From Dyadobacter frigoris (lineage in GTDB: Bacteria > Bacteroidota > Bacteroidia > Cytophagales > Spirosomataceae), in contig NZ_SZVO01000001.1 in the NCBI RefSeq assembly GCF_005280585.1, positions 62,001 through 126,000 of the forward strand: a stretch of DNA of 64,000 nt. The letters are read 5' to 3'. The position numbers and the translations under genes are program-made. Under the pieces are notes generated by a model. It worked only from the letters and a program-made list of their open reading frames with translations, ran no database searches and was not told where the DNA came from. How positions within the stretch are numbered: position 1 is the stretch's first letter; every line of letters begins with the position of its first letter. Shown here piece after piece: positions 7,897 to 15,787 of the stretch.

Positions 7897-9207
7897 ATGG
7901 CAAATGTTATATCAATAGTAGGGCGCCCAAACGTGGGTAAATCTACACTTTTTAACCGTCTGATTGAAAGCCGCAAGGCCATCATGGATAACCAGAGCGG
8001 CGTTACACGCGATCGTCACTATGGCTATGGTGAATGGACGGATCAGTATTTTACCGTGATCGATACGGGTGGATATGTAGTTGGATCAGAAGATATTTTT
8101 GAAGGAGCAATCCGGGAGCAGGTTGAACTTGCATTGGAAGAATCCACAGTAGTGTTGTTTATGGTGGATACCATGACGGGCCTTACGGATCTTGACAAGG
8201 ATTTTGCTAATGTTTTACGTCGTTTTAATAAACCGGTTTATCTGGTAGCTAACAAGGCTGAAACAACGGATCGTTATCAATCAGCAAATGAATTTTATGA
8301 ACTTGGTTTGGGCGATGAAATTTTTGCAATTTCAGCACAAACCGGTTTTGGTACAGGTGATTTGCTGGATGCAGTTATAACGCATTTTGAAACACCCGGC
8401 ATCGAAGATCCGGAAGCAGGTATTCCTCGTATCGCTATCATGGGCCGTCCGAATGTTGGGAAATCATCTTTCCTTAATGTTTTGACAGGAACAGATCGTA
8501 GTATCGTAACGGATATCGCCGGAACCACCCGTGATGCAATCCATACGCATTACAATGCCTTTGGAATGGAATTCATTCTGACGGATACAGCTGGTTTACG
8601 CCGTAAATCCCGTGTGAATGAAGATATCGAATATTATTCTACGCTTCGTTCCATAAAAGCGATGGAAGAATCTGATGTTTGTATTATTCTTTTGGATGCA
8701 ACATTAGGACTTGAAGGACAGGATATCACGATTATCGGACAGGCTGACAAAGCGAAGAAAGGTATTGTGATTATGGTGAACAAATGGGATTTGGTAGAAA
8801 AAGATTCTAAAACAGCTGATAATTTCAAAAAGCAGTTGCTGGAAAAACTTGCACCGATGAACTATATGCCGGTTATCTTTGCATCCGTTGTTGAAAAACA
8901 GCGTATTCACCAGGTGATGGAAATGGCGATGCAGGTTTATAAAAACAAAACGAAGAAAATCACAACTTCTAAACTGAACGACGTGATGCAGGCAGAAATT
9001 GAAAAATATCCGCCGCCGGCACACCGAGGAAAATATATCAACATTAAATATATGATCCAGTTGCCAACGCCGTCTCCGACGTTTGTATTTTTCAGCAGCA
9101 ATCCAAAACACGTGCAGCCACCATATTTACGTTATCTGGAAAACAGGATGCGTGAGAACTTTGATTTTGCAGGTGTACCGATTACGATTTTCTTCAGGGA
9201 AAAATAA
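7897..9207 (+). CDS. der: GTPase Der (EngA), double G-domain
   Basis: The 436-residue protein carries two GTPase domains in tandem and a C-terminal KH-like domain. The first has GRPNVGKST (9-17), DTGG (56-59) and NKAE (119-122). The second has GRPNVGKSS (183-191), DTAG (230-233) and NKWD (295-298). Der acts in 50S subunit biogenesis. In the first domain the guanine-specificity motif has Glu where NKxD normally has Asp; this conservative change may alter affinity but probably not function. The gene is 115 bp after era and ends just before a strong terminator. Confidence 0.97.
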   Translation: MANVISIVGRPNVGKSTLFNRLIESRKAIMDNQSGVTRDRHYGYGEWTDQYFTVIDTGGYVVGSEDIFEGAIREQVELALEESTVVLFMVDTMTGLTDLDKDFANVLRRFNKPVYLVANKAETTDRYQSANEFYELGLGDEIFAISAQTGFGTGDLLDAVITHFETPGIEDPEAGIPRIAIMGRPNVGKSSFLNVLTGTDRSIVTDIAGTTRDAIHTHYNAFGMEFILTDTAGLRRKSRVNEDIEYYSTLRSIKAMEESDVCIILLDATLGLEGQDITIIGQADKAKKGIVIMVNKWDLVEKDSKTADNFKKQLLEKLAPMNYMPVIFASVVEKQRIHQVMEMAMQVYKNKTKKITTSKLNDVMQAEIEKYPPPAHRGKYINIKYMIQLPTPSPTFVFFSSNPKHVQPPYLRYLENRMRENFDFAGVPITIFFREK

Positions 9208-9240
9208 TTTAAGCAAGAGCTTCAAAATTTGATAATAATG

Positions 9241-9271
9241 AAAACGCCGGCAAATTTCTTGCCGGCGTTTT
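9241..9271. terminator. intrinsic terminator after der
   Basis: The perfect 13-bp stem AAAACGCCGGCAA / TTGCCGGCGTTTT encloses a 5-nt loop. The rest of 9208-9557 holds no gene, only this hairpin, an AT-rich stretch and the promoter below. Confidence 0.85.
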
Positions 9272-9458
9272 CATTCCATCGCCAAAAGGATACAGTTTGG
9301 AGACATAATTATCACTTTCATCTTTTTTTATTTTCAGGATGCAACCTTTGTTATTAATTTTCCATCATTAAAAAAGACGGATTAAACGGTCAGATTGCTG
9401 TTTTTAACAATTAAAAAAAATATTTTCAAAAAAATTGTTAAAAACAAGGTACTATGTA

Positions 9459-9490
9459 TTGCAATGTACCTGATAAAACATATATATTTG
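9459..9490 (+). promoter_or_regulatory. promoter of the small secreted protein gene
   Basis: TTG (9459-9461), a 21-nt spacer and TATATTTG (9483-9490) match the Bacteroidota consensus TTTG/TAnnTTTG. The spacing leaves a leader of about 65 nt before the ATG. Confidence 0.45.
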
Positions 9491-9557
9491 TACTGTCAAT
9501 TAGTTACAAGGATTTAAGCATAACGATTTTCTCTAAAAGACTGAAAATAACATAGCC

Positions 9558-9962
9558 ATGAAAACCATAAAATTACTTATCGTCCTTTTTCTTTTTAGCC
9601 TTCAGGTTAATGCAACAGGATATTCTCACAACATGTTTGTAGCACACAAAAAGCTACAAGCTGGTAAAGAATACCATGAAGTAAAAGAACGTGTTGCTAA
9701 ACAAACACCTGCAAAAACAGTGGTTAATAAAACGGTGATTATTCAATCTGGACAATCAGCGATTTCTTACACCAAAAATCTTGCAGCAAAAGTTAGTAAC
9801 ATGGTTACGCTGAATGAAAGAATACTTGAAGAAGGACCAGTTTCGTTCTTTGAAACTGAGGAACATGAGGAAATCAATAATTCAATTGCTACTAAATTGG
9901 CAGGTTTGATAAAACAAGTGATTTATGCTGTTGTAGGTTCGCCTTCGCTGTCAAAATCGTAA
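9558..9962 (+). CDS. small secreted protein of unknown function
   Basis: I do not recognise this 134-residue protein. It starts with a clear Sec signal peptide (MKTIKLLIVLFLFSLQVNA, cleavage probably near residue 20). The mature part is Lys-rich at first and then acidic (EEGPVSFFETEEHEEINN), with a short hydrophobic helix near the C-terminus (LAGLIKQVIYAVVG). No enzymatic motif or lipobox is visible, so it is probably periplasmic. It has its own promoter and a strong terminator, so it is a free-standing transcription unit. Its sequence does not help with function. Confidence 0.75.
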   Translation: MKTIKLLIVLFLFSLQVNATGYSHNMFVAHKKLQAGKEYHEVKERVAKQTPAKTVVNKTVIIQSGQSAISYTKNLAAKVSNMVTLNERILEEGPVSFFETEEHEEINNSIATKLAGLIKQVIYAVVGSPSLSKS

Positions 9963-10008
9963 GAAATTAAGATCAGAAGATTACAGTAAAATTGTAGATT
10001 AAGGTCAG

Positions 10009-10040
10009 CCGGTATGATTTCAGAATCATACCGGTTTTTT
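10009..10040 (+). terminator. intrinsic terminator of the secreted protein gene
   Basis: The perfect 11-bp stem CCGGTATGATT / AATCATACCGG with a TCAG loop is followed by TTTTTT. Confidence 0.85.
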
Positions 10041-10047
10041 ATGTCAA

Positions 10048-10884
10048 TTAACCAACAGTATTGGTGAGCGTACCGATTGGTTCGATGGTAATGTGAACGA
10101 TATCTCCAACCTGTAATGTAAAGTCAGATGGAGGAATAATTCCAGTGCCCGTCATTAAATAGCAGCCCGTTGAAAAAGATAATTCACGGAATAGAAAGCG
10201 AAGTAATTCATCTGCTTTGCGCTTCATTTGTGAAAGTGTAATTTCTCCGTTAAAAACTTCCTCTCCGTCCCGAACGATAGAAAGATCAATGACGGTTTCC
10301 GGTGAAAGCGGTTGTTCCGGAATATAAAGACAAGGTCCCAGGGCAGTACTTCCGGTATAAGATTTAGCCTGAGGTAAATAAAGTGGATTTTCTCCTTCAA
10401 TACTTCTGGAACTCATGTCGTTACCGATTGTGTAACCAACCAGTGTGCCTGATTCTGAGGCGAATAAAGTTAATTCCGGTTCAGGGACATCCCAGGTTGA
10501 ATCTCTGCGAATTCGCACGGTACCATGATTTCCTATGACACGTGGAGCGGTTGATTTGAAAAATAATTCAGGACGATCCGCATCATAAACACGGTCATAA
10601 AAACTTCCGCCGCCTGCTTTTTCAGATTCTTCCATTCTCGCCTCTCTGCTCCGGAAATAAGTAACACCAGCCGCCCAGACTTCCTGAGAACCAATAGGGG
10701 CGAGAACTTCCGGCATTGGAGAATCGTCGGTAAAAGTCAAGGAAATTAAATTCTCAGATTGTAACTGAAGCCAATCGTAAAGATCGTCGCGGTTAACTAC
10801 TTTGTCCCAGTCTGTTTCCGGTATACGATAAAAAAGGTCTTCTTTTTCAAGTAATATCCCGTGTTCGGTTTTATATAATTTCAT
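10048..10884 (-). CDS. fumarylacetoacetate hydrolase (FAH) family enzyme
   Basis: The 278-residue protein has a short N-terminal domain and the FAH C-terminal fold. Visible features are [13 protein letters not shown], the metal-ligand region [11 protein letters not shown], and [14 protein letters not shown]. The FxRSREAR region resembles 2-keto-3-deoxy-pentonate dehydratases (KdaD-like) more than true fumarylacetoacetases, so a role in sugar-acid catabolism is plausible. The reaction cannot be fixed from sequence. It is a single-gene unit on the minus strand, with a perfect palindrome upstream of its start that could be an operator. Confidence 0.8.
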   Translation of the reverse strand: MKLYKTEHGILLEKEDLFYRIPETDWDKVVNRDDLYDWLQLQSENLISLTFTDDSPMPEVLAPIGSQEVWAAGVTYFRSREARMEESEKAGGGSFYDRVYDADRPELFFKSTAPRVIGNHGTVRIRRDSTWDVPEPELTLFASESGTLVGYTIGNDMSSRSIEGENPLYLPQAKSYTGSTALGPCLYIPEQPLSPETVIDLSIVRDGEEVFNGEITLSQMKRKADELLRFLFRELSFSTGCYLMTGTGIIPPSDFTLQVGDIVHITIEPIGTLTNTVG

Positions 10885-10929
10885 GGTTTCAATGTTTGTT
10901 TTGCTTCAATAAGCCACAAAAGTGATGCC

Positions 10930-10944
10930 TATACTTTAAGTATA
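10930..10944. promoter_or_regulatory. palindrome upstream of the FAH-family gene
   Basis: TATACTTTAAGTATA is a perfect 15-bp palindrome located 46 bp upstream of the start codon. A CACTTTTG run (minus strand, 10924-10917), one base from the -7 consensus, lies beside it, so a bound protein would cover the promoter. No regulator gene is adjacent. Confidence 0.35.
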
Positions 10945-11040
10945 AGTACTAATTTTGAAGGGTTTGGGCTATCTGACCATGAGGTTTTTCTTGAAAATGG
11001 GCGAAAACATAGGGCTATAAACCGCAGCAGCTGCCGCTAA

Positions 11041-11754
11041 TTATTTAGTTTTGATGCCAATAATTTCGAATAAACTACTTTTGTAATTATTACCAACGGG
11101 AATTTCGCTTTTGTTAATGAATATCCGGTTGCCTTGCAAACTGGTAATTTTTGACCGGTTTACAATAAATGACCGATGCACACGAGAAAAAAGCTTCAAG
11201 GGCAAAAGTTTCTCGATGGACGATAATGGTATCGTACTTAAAAACGTTACTTCCGGGGTTACAACTTTTGTATTGTTTCTTGATGCTTCTAAAAAAAGAA
11301 TCTGATCATAGTTTAGTTTATTGATCACCCCCTCACTACGAATAAGCAAATGATTGTTTCGGGGCACTTCCGACTTCGATTCAGTGTTTATGTTCAGCCT
11401 TCCTATTCTTTCAGCAGCTCTGTCTATCGCAATAATAAAACGCTCCAGGGAAAATGGCTTAACCAGATAATCACAGGCTCCAAGGTCAAATGCATCTGTG
11501 GCAAATTCTTTGTAAGCAGTCGTAAAGATTACCTGAGGCGGATGCTTTAATGTTTTCATCAGATCAATACCAGTGAGTATTGGCATGTTGATATCCAGAA
11601 AGAGCAGATCGACAGGCTCCTTCTGGATTTTCTCCCTGGCTTCAAAGGCGTCAAGGCAAGTTCCGGATACATGAAGGATTGGAAGCAGTTTGCAGTATTC
11701 CATCAGAATATCCCTTGCAACCGGTGCATCGTCGACAATAAGGCAATTGATCAT
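11041..11754 (-). CDS. LytTR-type response regulator
   Basis: The 237-residue protein has an N-terminal receiver domain (acid pocket DD at 8-9, phospho-acceptor Asp54 in LFLDINMP, later TTAYKEFA and CDYLVKPF). Its C-terminal LytTR DNA-binding domain (about 140-235) contains RSEGVINKL, FSRVHRSFIVN and the terminal IPVGNNYK. It overlaps the 3' end of its cognate kinase gene by 4 bp (ATGA), so the two are translationally coupled. Regulators of this class bind pairs of short direct repeats upstream of targets. The obvious candidate target is the divergent ABC exporter operon. Confidence 0.92.
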   Translation of the reverse strand: MINCLIVDDAPVARDILMEYCKLLPILHVSGTCLDAFEAREKIQKEPVDLLFLDINMPILTGIDLMKTLKHPPQVIFTTAYKEFATDAFDLGACDYLVKPFSLERFIIAIDRAAERIGRLNINTESKSEVPRNNHLLIRSEGVINKLNYDQILFLEASRNNTKVVTPEVTFLSTIPLSSIEKLLPLKLFSRVHRSFIVNRSKITSLQGNRIFINKSEIPVGNNYKSSLFEIIGIKTK

Positions 11755-12791
11755 ATCCTGTTCGCGTTTAAGCTGAGTTCTACATGATAAATTCCATTTT
11801 CCTGAAAGACATTATAATTGCAATCCTTCCCATAGATCAGTTTTAATCTTTTCAGCGTATGATTCAGACCGACGCCCGAAGATTCAGTTGGTTTTGTTTG
11901 TTGTTGACGTGCAAGATCGTACGAATTTTCAACTTTGAAATAAATCCAATCGTGTTTTACACTGAGATTAATGGAGATAAATATTTTAGAGTTTCGCGTA
12001 ATCTTCGAATGCTTAAAGGCATTCTCTACAAAAACAATCAGCAGCATAGGAGCAATCTGTAAATTTATATCCAGAATTTCTTGTATTTCGGCCTTCAGCA
12101 CCAATCTGTCACCTGTTTGTATTTTTTCAAATTCAATGTAATTATGAATATACAGTAGCTCATTTTGAAGCGGAATAAACGGCTCGCGGGTTTCATAAAC
12201 TGAATATCTTAGAAGTTCCGAGAGTTTAAGAAGTAGTGCAGGTACTCTTTGATGCTGGGTAAGCGAAATTCCGTAAATATTATTGAGCGTGTTAAAAAGA
12301 AAATGCGGACTGAGTTGGGATAGCAATAAACGAAGTTCGCTCTCTTTTTGCTGCCGTAACAATTGTGCTTCATTGACCTGTTTGAGCAAGCTGTTTCTTG
12401 CAAAGGCGATAGCCACACCAAAGAAAGTAAATAGAACAACCAGTGGAAAGCTGAATGTGAGGTACTGCACGAAGTATTTGAAAATGTTTCCTTTATATAA
12501 ATAGCCAGCACCGACAGCACCTGTTAAGGAAAGAATAAGAATACTTAAAAGTGACTTTTGCAGAAATGACACATACATGCCTCGTGATAACCAGAATTTT
12601 CCACACCATCTTCCTGTATAAGTGCAAAGTAACACAAACAGGCAGGTAAGCATAGCAGCACAGGCAATTCCTTGGTTTCCACTTAACAAAACCGAGATGG
12701 CAAATACAAAAATAAACACCGCACAAAACAAGATATGCACCCAGAATCCGGATGAAATCAACTTACCTATCAATCGTTCTAATCGTTCCAT
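11751..12791 (-). CDS. LytS/YpdA-type sensor histidine kinase
   Basis: The 346-residue membrane kinase has about four transmembrane helices in the first 135 residues and no extracytoplasmic sensor domain of note. A His_kinase domain follows, with His163 in QLSPHFLFNTLNNIYG, and then a HATPase_c domain (VENAFKHS, GVGLNHTLKRL). The lack of a large sensor suggests it senses membrane-level stress or works with the neighbouring exporter, as intramembrane-sensing kinases do; that is inference. It forms an operon with the LytTR regulator downstream and is divergent from the ABC genes. Confidence 0.92.
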   Translation of the reverse strand: MERLERLIGKLISSGFWVHILFCAVFIFVFAISVLLSGNQGIACAAMLTCLFVLLCTYTGRWCGKFWLSRGMYVSFLQKSLLSILILSLTGAVGAGYLYKGNIFKYFVQYLTFSFPLVVLFTFFGVAIAFARNSLLKQVNEAQLLRQQKESELRLLLSQLSPHFLFNTLNNIYGISLTQHQRVPALLLKLSELLRYSVYETREPFIPLQNELLYIHNYIEFEKIQTGDRLVLKAEIQEILDINLQIAPMLLIVFVENAFKHSKITRNSKIFISINLSVKHDWIYFKVENSYDLARQQQTKPTESSGVGLNHTLKRLKLIYGKDCNYNVFQENGIYHVELSLNANRI

Positions 12792-12994
12792 GATTTAAAG
12801 ATGGATAATCGCGCAAGCAATCAAAAGTGTTTATGCTGGAGGTCCGGTTTTCAGTGCTCATTTCAAGAAATTGAGTGCCGAATCCTTTAAGCACTACAAA
12901 TACTGTTTAAGGCACAATAATATCGCATTATGTCCGGTTTAGTTTTACCAGAGGTGAAAAGTACCAAATATTGCATCATCACTTAAATACTGAT

Positions 12995-13927
12995 ATGCAA
13001 AACACGGAGGAACTTATTATTGAAACCAGCCATGTGTCCTTTGGCTTTTCAAAAGGCCAAAACGCCCTAAATGATGTAAACCTTCAAATTCCCAAAGGTG
13101 CCATTTACGGTTTCTTAGGGCCAAATGGAGCTGGCAAAACGACAACCATAAGGATACTCTTAAATCTTTTGAAACCGAGTAATGGCTATGTTAACCTATT
13201 CGGCAAACGGGTCACAGGTACATCCAATAATTTATTTTCACGAATTGGATCACTCATTGAGACACCCTCTTTATATGAGCACCTGACAGGTCTGGACAAT
13301 CTACTGATAACCGCGAACATCAGAAATATCCCCAAAAGTAGAGTAACCGAGGTACTGGAAATTGTGGGACTGAGCTCTTATGGCGGCATGCACGTCAAAA
13401 AATATTCACTTGGTATGAAGCAACGGTTAGGATTGGCTATTGCACTGCTTCCATCACCGGACCTGCTAATCCTTGATGAGCCAACCAATGGCCTGGACCC
13501 GACTGGCATTATCGAAATAAGAGAATTGCTACTTTTACTTTGCAAAGAGCGTGGTGTTACAATTTTGATATCAAGCCATCTGCTTGCAGAAATAGAGAAA
13601 CTGGTTTCTCATGTTGGAATTCTGAACCAGGGTAAAATGCTTTTTCAAGGTTCATTTAAGAATTTGCAGCAAATCAGAGAGGAAAAGTCAATTATTGAAA
13701 TTGATACGGATCAAAATGACCGGGCGATTAATCTGTTGCTTGAAAACAACCATCCTGTAAGTCAGGGGAAGGAATTTTTAGAAGTCAAATTCCTGAATAT
13801 CTGTCAGCTGTCAGCAATTACTAGTTTATTAGTAATTGCAGGTCTGGCCATATACAGGATGCAGCTGATTGAAAGTAGTCTGGAACAAACCTTCTTATCA
13901 ATTATAAATAAAACCGGACAGCCATGA
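12995..13927 (+). CDS. ABC exporter ATP-binding subunit
   Basis: The 310-residue ATPase has Walker A GPNGAGKTT, signature YSLGMKQRLGLA, Walker B LLILDEPTNGLDP and the switch His in ISSHLL. A C-terminal extension of about 90 residues is typical of bacitracin/lantibiotic-type exporters (BcrA/NatA-like). I chose the ATG at 12995 rather than the in-frame TTG at 12971, because the conserved domain begins soon after and TTG would add only eight unconserved residues. The permease gene overlaps its end by 4 bp. Together with the divergent LytS/LytR pair it resembles a peptide-antibiotic resistance module. Confidence 0.92.
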   Translation: MQNTEELIIETSHVSFGFSKGQNALNDVNLQIPKGAIYGFLGPNGAGKTTTIRILLNLLKPSNGYVNLFGKRVTGTSNNLFSRIGSLIETPSLYEHLTGLDNLLITANIRNIPKSRVTEVLEIVGLSSYGGMHVKKYSLGMKQRLGLAIALLPSPDLLILDEPTNGLDPTGIIEIRELLLLLCKERGVTILISSHLLAEIEKLVSHVGILNQGKMLFQGSFKNLQQIREEKSIIEIDTDQNDRAINLLLENNHPVSQGKEFLEVKFLNICQLSAITSLLVIAGLAIYRMQLIESSLEQTFLSIINKTGQP

Positions 13928-14676
13928 AATTATTTTATACCGAGTTGATTAAGCTCAAAAATACATTCGCTTTTTGGCTGACAATTATGGGAGCATTATT
14001 TATGCCACTCTTATTGCTCTCTGCCTATCTTCTTAGCACAAAGGAATTTGTGCCTGCTCCGGGAGTAAATCCGTGGTACGAATACCTATTAAGAACTTTC
14101 AACGGAAGTTGTCTTTTTTCTACCGGCTTTATATCATTAATCATCGGACTTATTCTGAATGTCGAGCACAAGGCCCATAGCTGGAAACATCTTTTTACGT
14201 TACCAGTATCAAGAGGGAAAGTCTACCTTGTCAAACTCACTTTCATTTTTGCAACAATCATCACATTTATAGTTCTGTATTTCGTTTTCGCTGTTTCCAT
14301 TGGTCAATTTTTAGGGACAGGAAAACCTGAATTGAAATTCTCTGAGTTTGATATCCCCAATGTATATATGTTTAAATTCCTTCTCGACTTTTTTGTTTCG
14401 ATAATTCCTATGGTCGTCATTCAGTATTGGATATCTCTGCGCATAGAAAATCTTGTCACTTCGCTTGGACTGGGGCTATTGGGATTATTAGTGGGGTTGC
14501 TGTTCAAAAATTGGCCTCATATTGTCTATTTTCCGTATGCAATGCCATTTCAGATGTGGAATTATCAGCTCAGCAAGAGCTTTGTCTCTCAGAATTTTTT
14601 TTGGATTAATATAGCATACACGTTGTTGTTTCTTGCCTTAAGTTACCATGACTTTACAAGAAGATTTCGTGGTTGA
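13924..14676 (+). CDS. ABC-2-type exporter permease
   Basis: The 250-residue integral membrane protein has about six hydrophobic helices and no other domain. It matches the small permeases of the BcrB/MutE lantibiotic-immunity type, with the conserved HKAHSWKHLFTLPVSRGKVY segment near residue 80. It is translationally coupled (ATGA) to the ATPase gene. One ATPase dimer with two copies of this subunit would make a complete exporter. The transported molecule is unknown. Confidence 0.85.
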   Translation: MKLFYTELIKLKNTFAFWLTIMGALFMPLLLLSAYLLSTKEFVPAPGVNPWYEYLLRTFNGSCLFSTGFISLIIGLILNVEHKAHSWKHLFTLPVSRGKVYLVKLTFIFATIITFIVLYFVFAVSIGQFLGTGKPELKFSEFDIPNVYMFKFLLDFFVSIIPMVVIQYWISLRIENLVTSLGLGLLGLLVGLLFKNWPHIVYFPYAMPFQMWNYQLSKSFVSQNFFWINIAYTLLFLALSYHDFTRRFRG

Positions 14677-14770
14677 TACCAAAACTAAATTCGTTTTTTG
14701 ATTTTCGGCACTCATTATCCGATTTGAAACAAATAATAATCTATTTATTTGAACAGAAAAACATCTTTAA

Positions 14771-15235
14771 CTAATCCTGGCGCCACAGACGTCTGTCGAT
14801 TGGAATTTTTTCCTGAATAACTAATCGAACCTCTGAAAATAAAGAGTGTTTTGGATGAAGCAGAATATTATGAGAAAAAGGAACAATCACAGAAGGTAAT
14901 GCAATAGCAAGAAAGTCAGGGTTTTGGAGCCAGTCTTTCAACCAATATTGTGTTCTTTCGTAATTTTTATCCTGCCAAAACGGAGGCATTTCGTCCCGGT
15001 TATAGTATTTAATACTATCGGGAATTTTAATAGAAGAAAGCCAGTAAACAGGTAATTCTTCATAACGTACACCGGGAGCATGTGCAAGTGTTTCAACCAG
15101 ACCTAATTCAGGCGTGGAAGTAGTATATAAAATTCCAGTTCCTTTTGGATTCCACCGGGCGCCGAATAAACGGCTACCTTCGGCAGACAAGGATTGATCA
15201 ACAAACTTTTCCCTTACAATTCTATATACGATCAT
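14771..15235 (-). CDS. RES-domain toxin
   Basis: This 154-residue protein is a typical RES toxin. The family's Arg-Glu-Ser signature residues fit Arg in GARWNPKG, Glu in LGLVETLAH and Ser in ALPSVIVP. Characterised relatives (MbcT and the Pseudomonas RES proteins) halt growth by degrading NAD+. The gene follows the Xre/MbcA-type antitoxin gene by 12 bp on the same strand, which is the standard order for this type II toxin-antitoxin module. The length is normal and the frame is intact, so the toxin is probably functional. Confidence 0.92.
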   Translation of the reverse strand: MIVYRIVREKFVDQSLSAEGSRLFGARWNPKGTGILYTTSTPELGLVETLAHAPGVRYEELPVYWLSSIKIPDSIKYYNRDEMPPFWQDKNYERTQYWLKDWLQNPDFLAIALPSVIVPFSHNILLHPKHSLFSEVRLVIQEKIPIDRRLWRQD

Positions 15236-15247
15236 AAGAAGCCGGGA

Positions 15248-15676
15248 TCAGGCAGGAAGACCATAATCCAGGCGCCCAAGTACATCGTCTACTAGTGAAA
15301 AGCCAGTAACTGTGTCCATCATTTGCAGCGGTGTCTGGTCATTAAGTTCACTAATGGGCGTTCTTAACCAATTTCTGATAATGGCTTCTTTGCCTTCAAA
15401 AGTATCCAAAGCATGGATCAGAATATTTTTTAAAAGTAAGAGCCTTTCAGAAGCATCCGTTCCCAAACGTTTGTCAGGAGCAATCCGATGCAGATTTCGG
15501 GGTGTCATACCAAGCAAATAAGCCATCTCATTATCGGTAAGTTTCACCATTTGAGATACCGTATCAACCACAGAACGCAAAACGCCTTCCCTTGAAGTTC
15601 TTATTACTGAAAAATCAGAAACCGGAGTTGCGCTGTAATGAACTGCTCTATCGGCAAATGCTTTATATTTTTCCAT
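15248..15676 (-). CDS. Xre/MbcA/ParS-type antitoxin
   Basis: The 142-residue protein has a helix-turn-helix N-terminal half (MVKLTDNEMAYLLGMTPRNLHR) and a C-terminal DUF2384 toxin-binding domain (LLLLKNILIHALDTFEGKEAIIRNWLRTP). Antitoxins of this class cap the RES toxin active site and repress their own operon. It is the first gene of the pair, and an inverted repeat lies directly upstream. Start choice is simple, with one ATG near the repeat. Confidence 0.9.
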   Translation of the reverse strand: MEKYKAFADRAVHYSATPVSDFSVIRTSREGVLRSVVDTVSQMVKLTDNEMAYLLGMTPRNLHRIAPDKRLGTDASERLLLLKNILIHALDTFEGKEAIIRNWLRTPISELNDQTPLQMMDTVTGFSLVDDVLGRLDYGLPA

Positions 15677-15694
15677 ACCTTAAAAATAAAAAGT

Positions 15695-15735
15695 GGAATT
15701 GTGTCATAAATCTATGTGACTTATTTCGCAATTCC
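15695..15735. promoter_or_regulatory. candidate autoregulatory operator of the RES/Xre module
   Basis: GGAATTG (15695-15701) and CAATTCC (15729-15735) form a perfect 7-bp inverted repeat whose nearer arm lies 19 bp upstream of the antitoxin start. A second, inner symmetry (GTCATA..TATGTGAC) sits between the arms. This matches where antitoxin-toxin complexes of this class bind to shut off their own promoter. Confidence 0.5.
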
Positions 15736-15787
15736 AATCTTTATTCCAATTTCAACTAAAATATATAAAACAATAACAAGCTGATTG

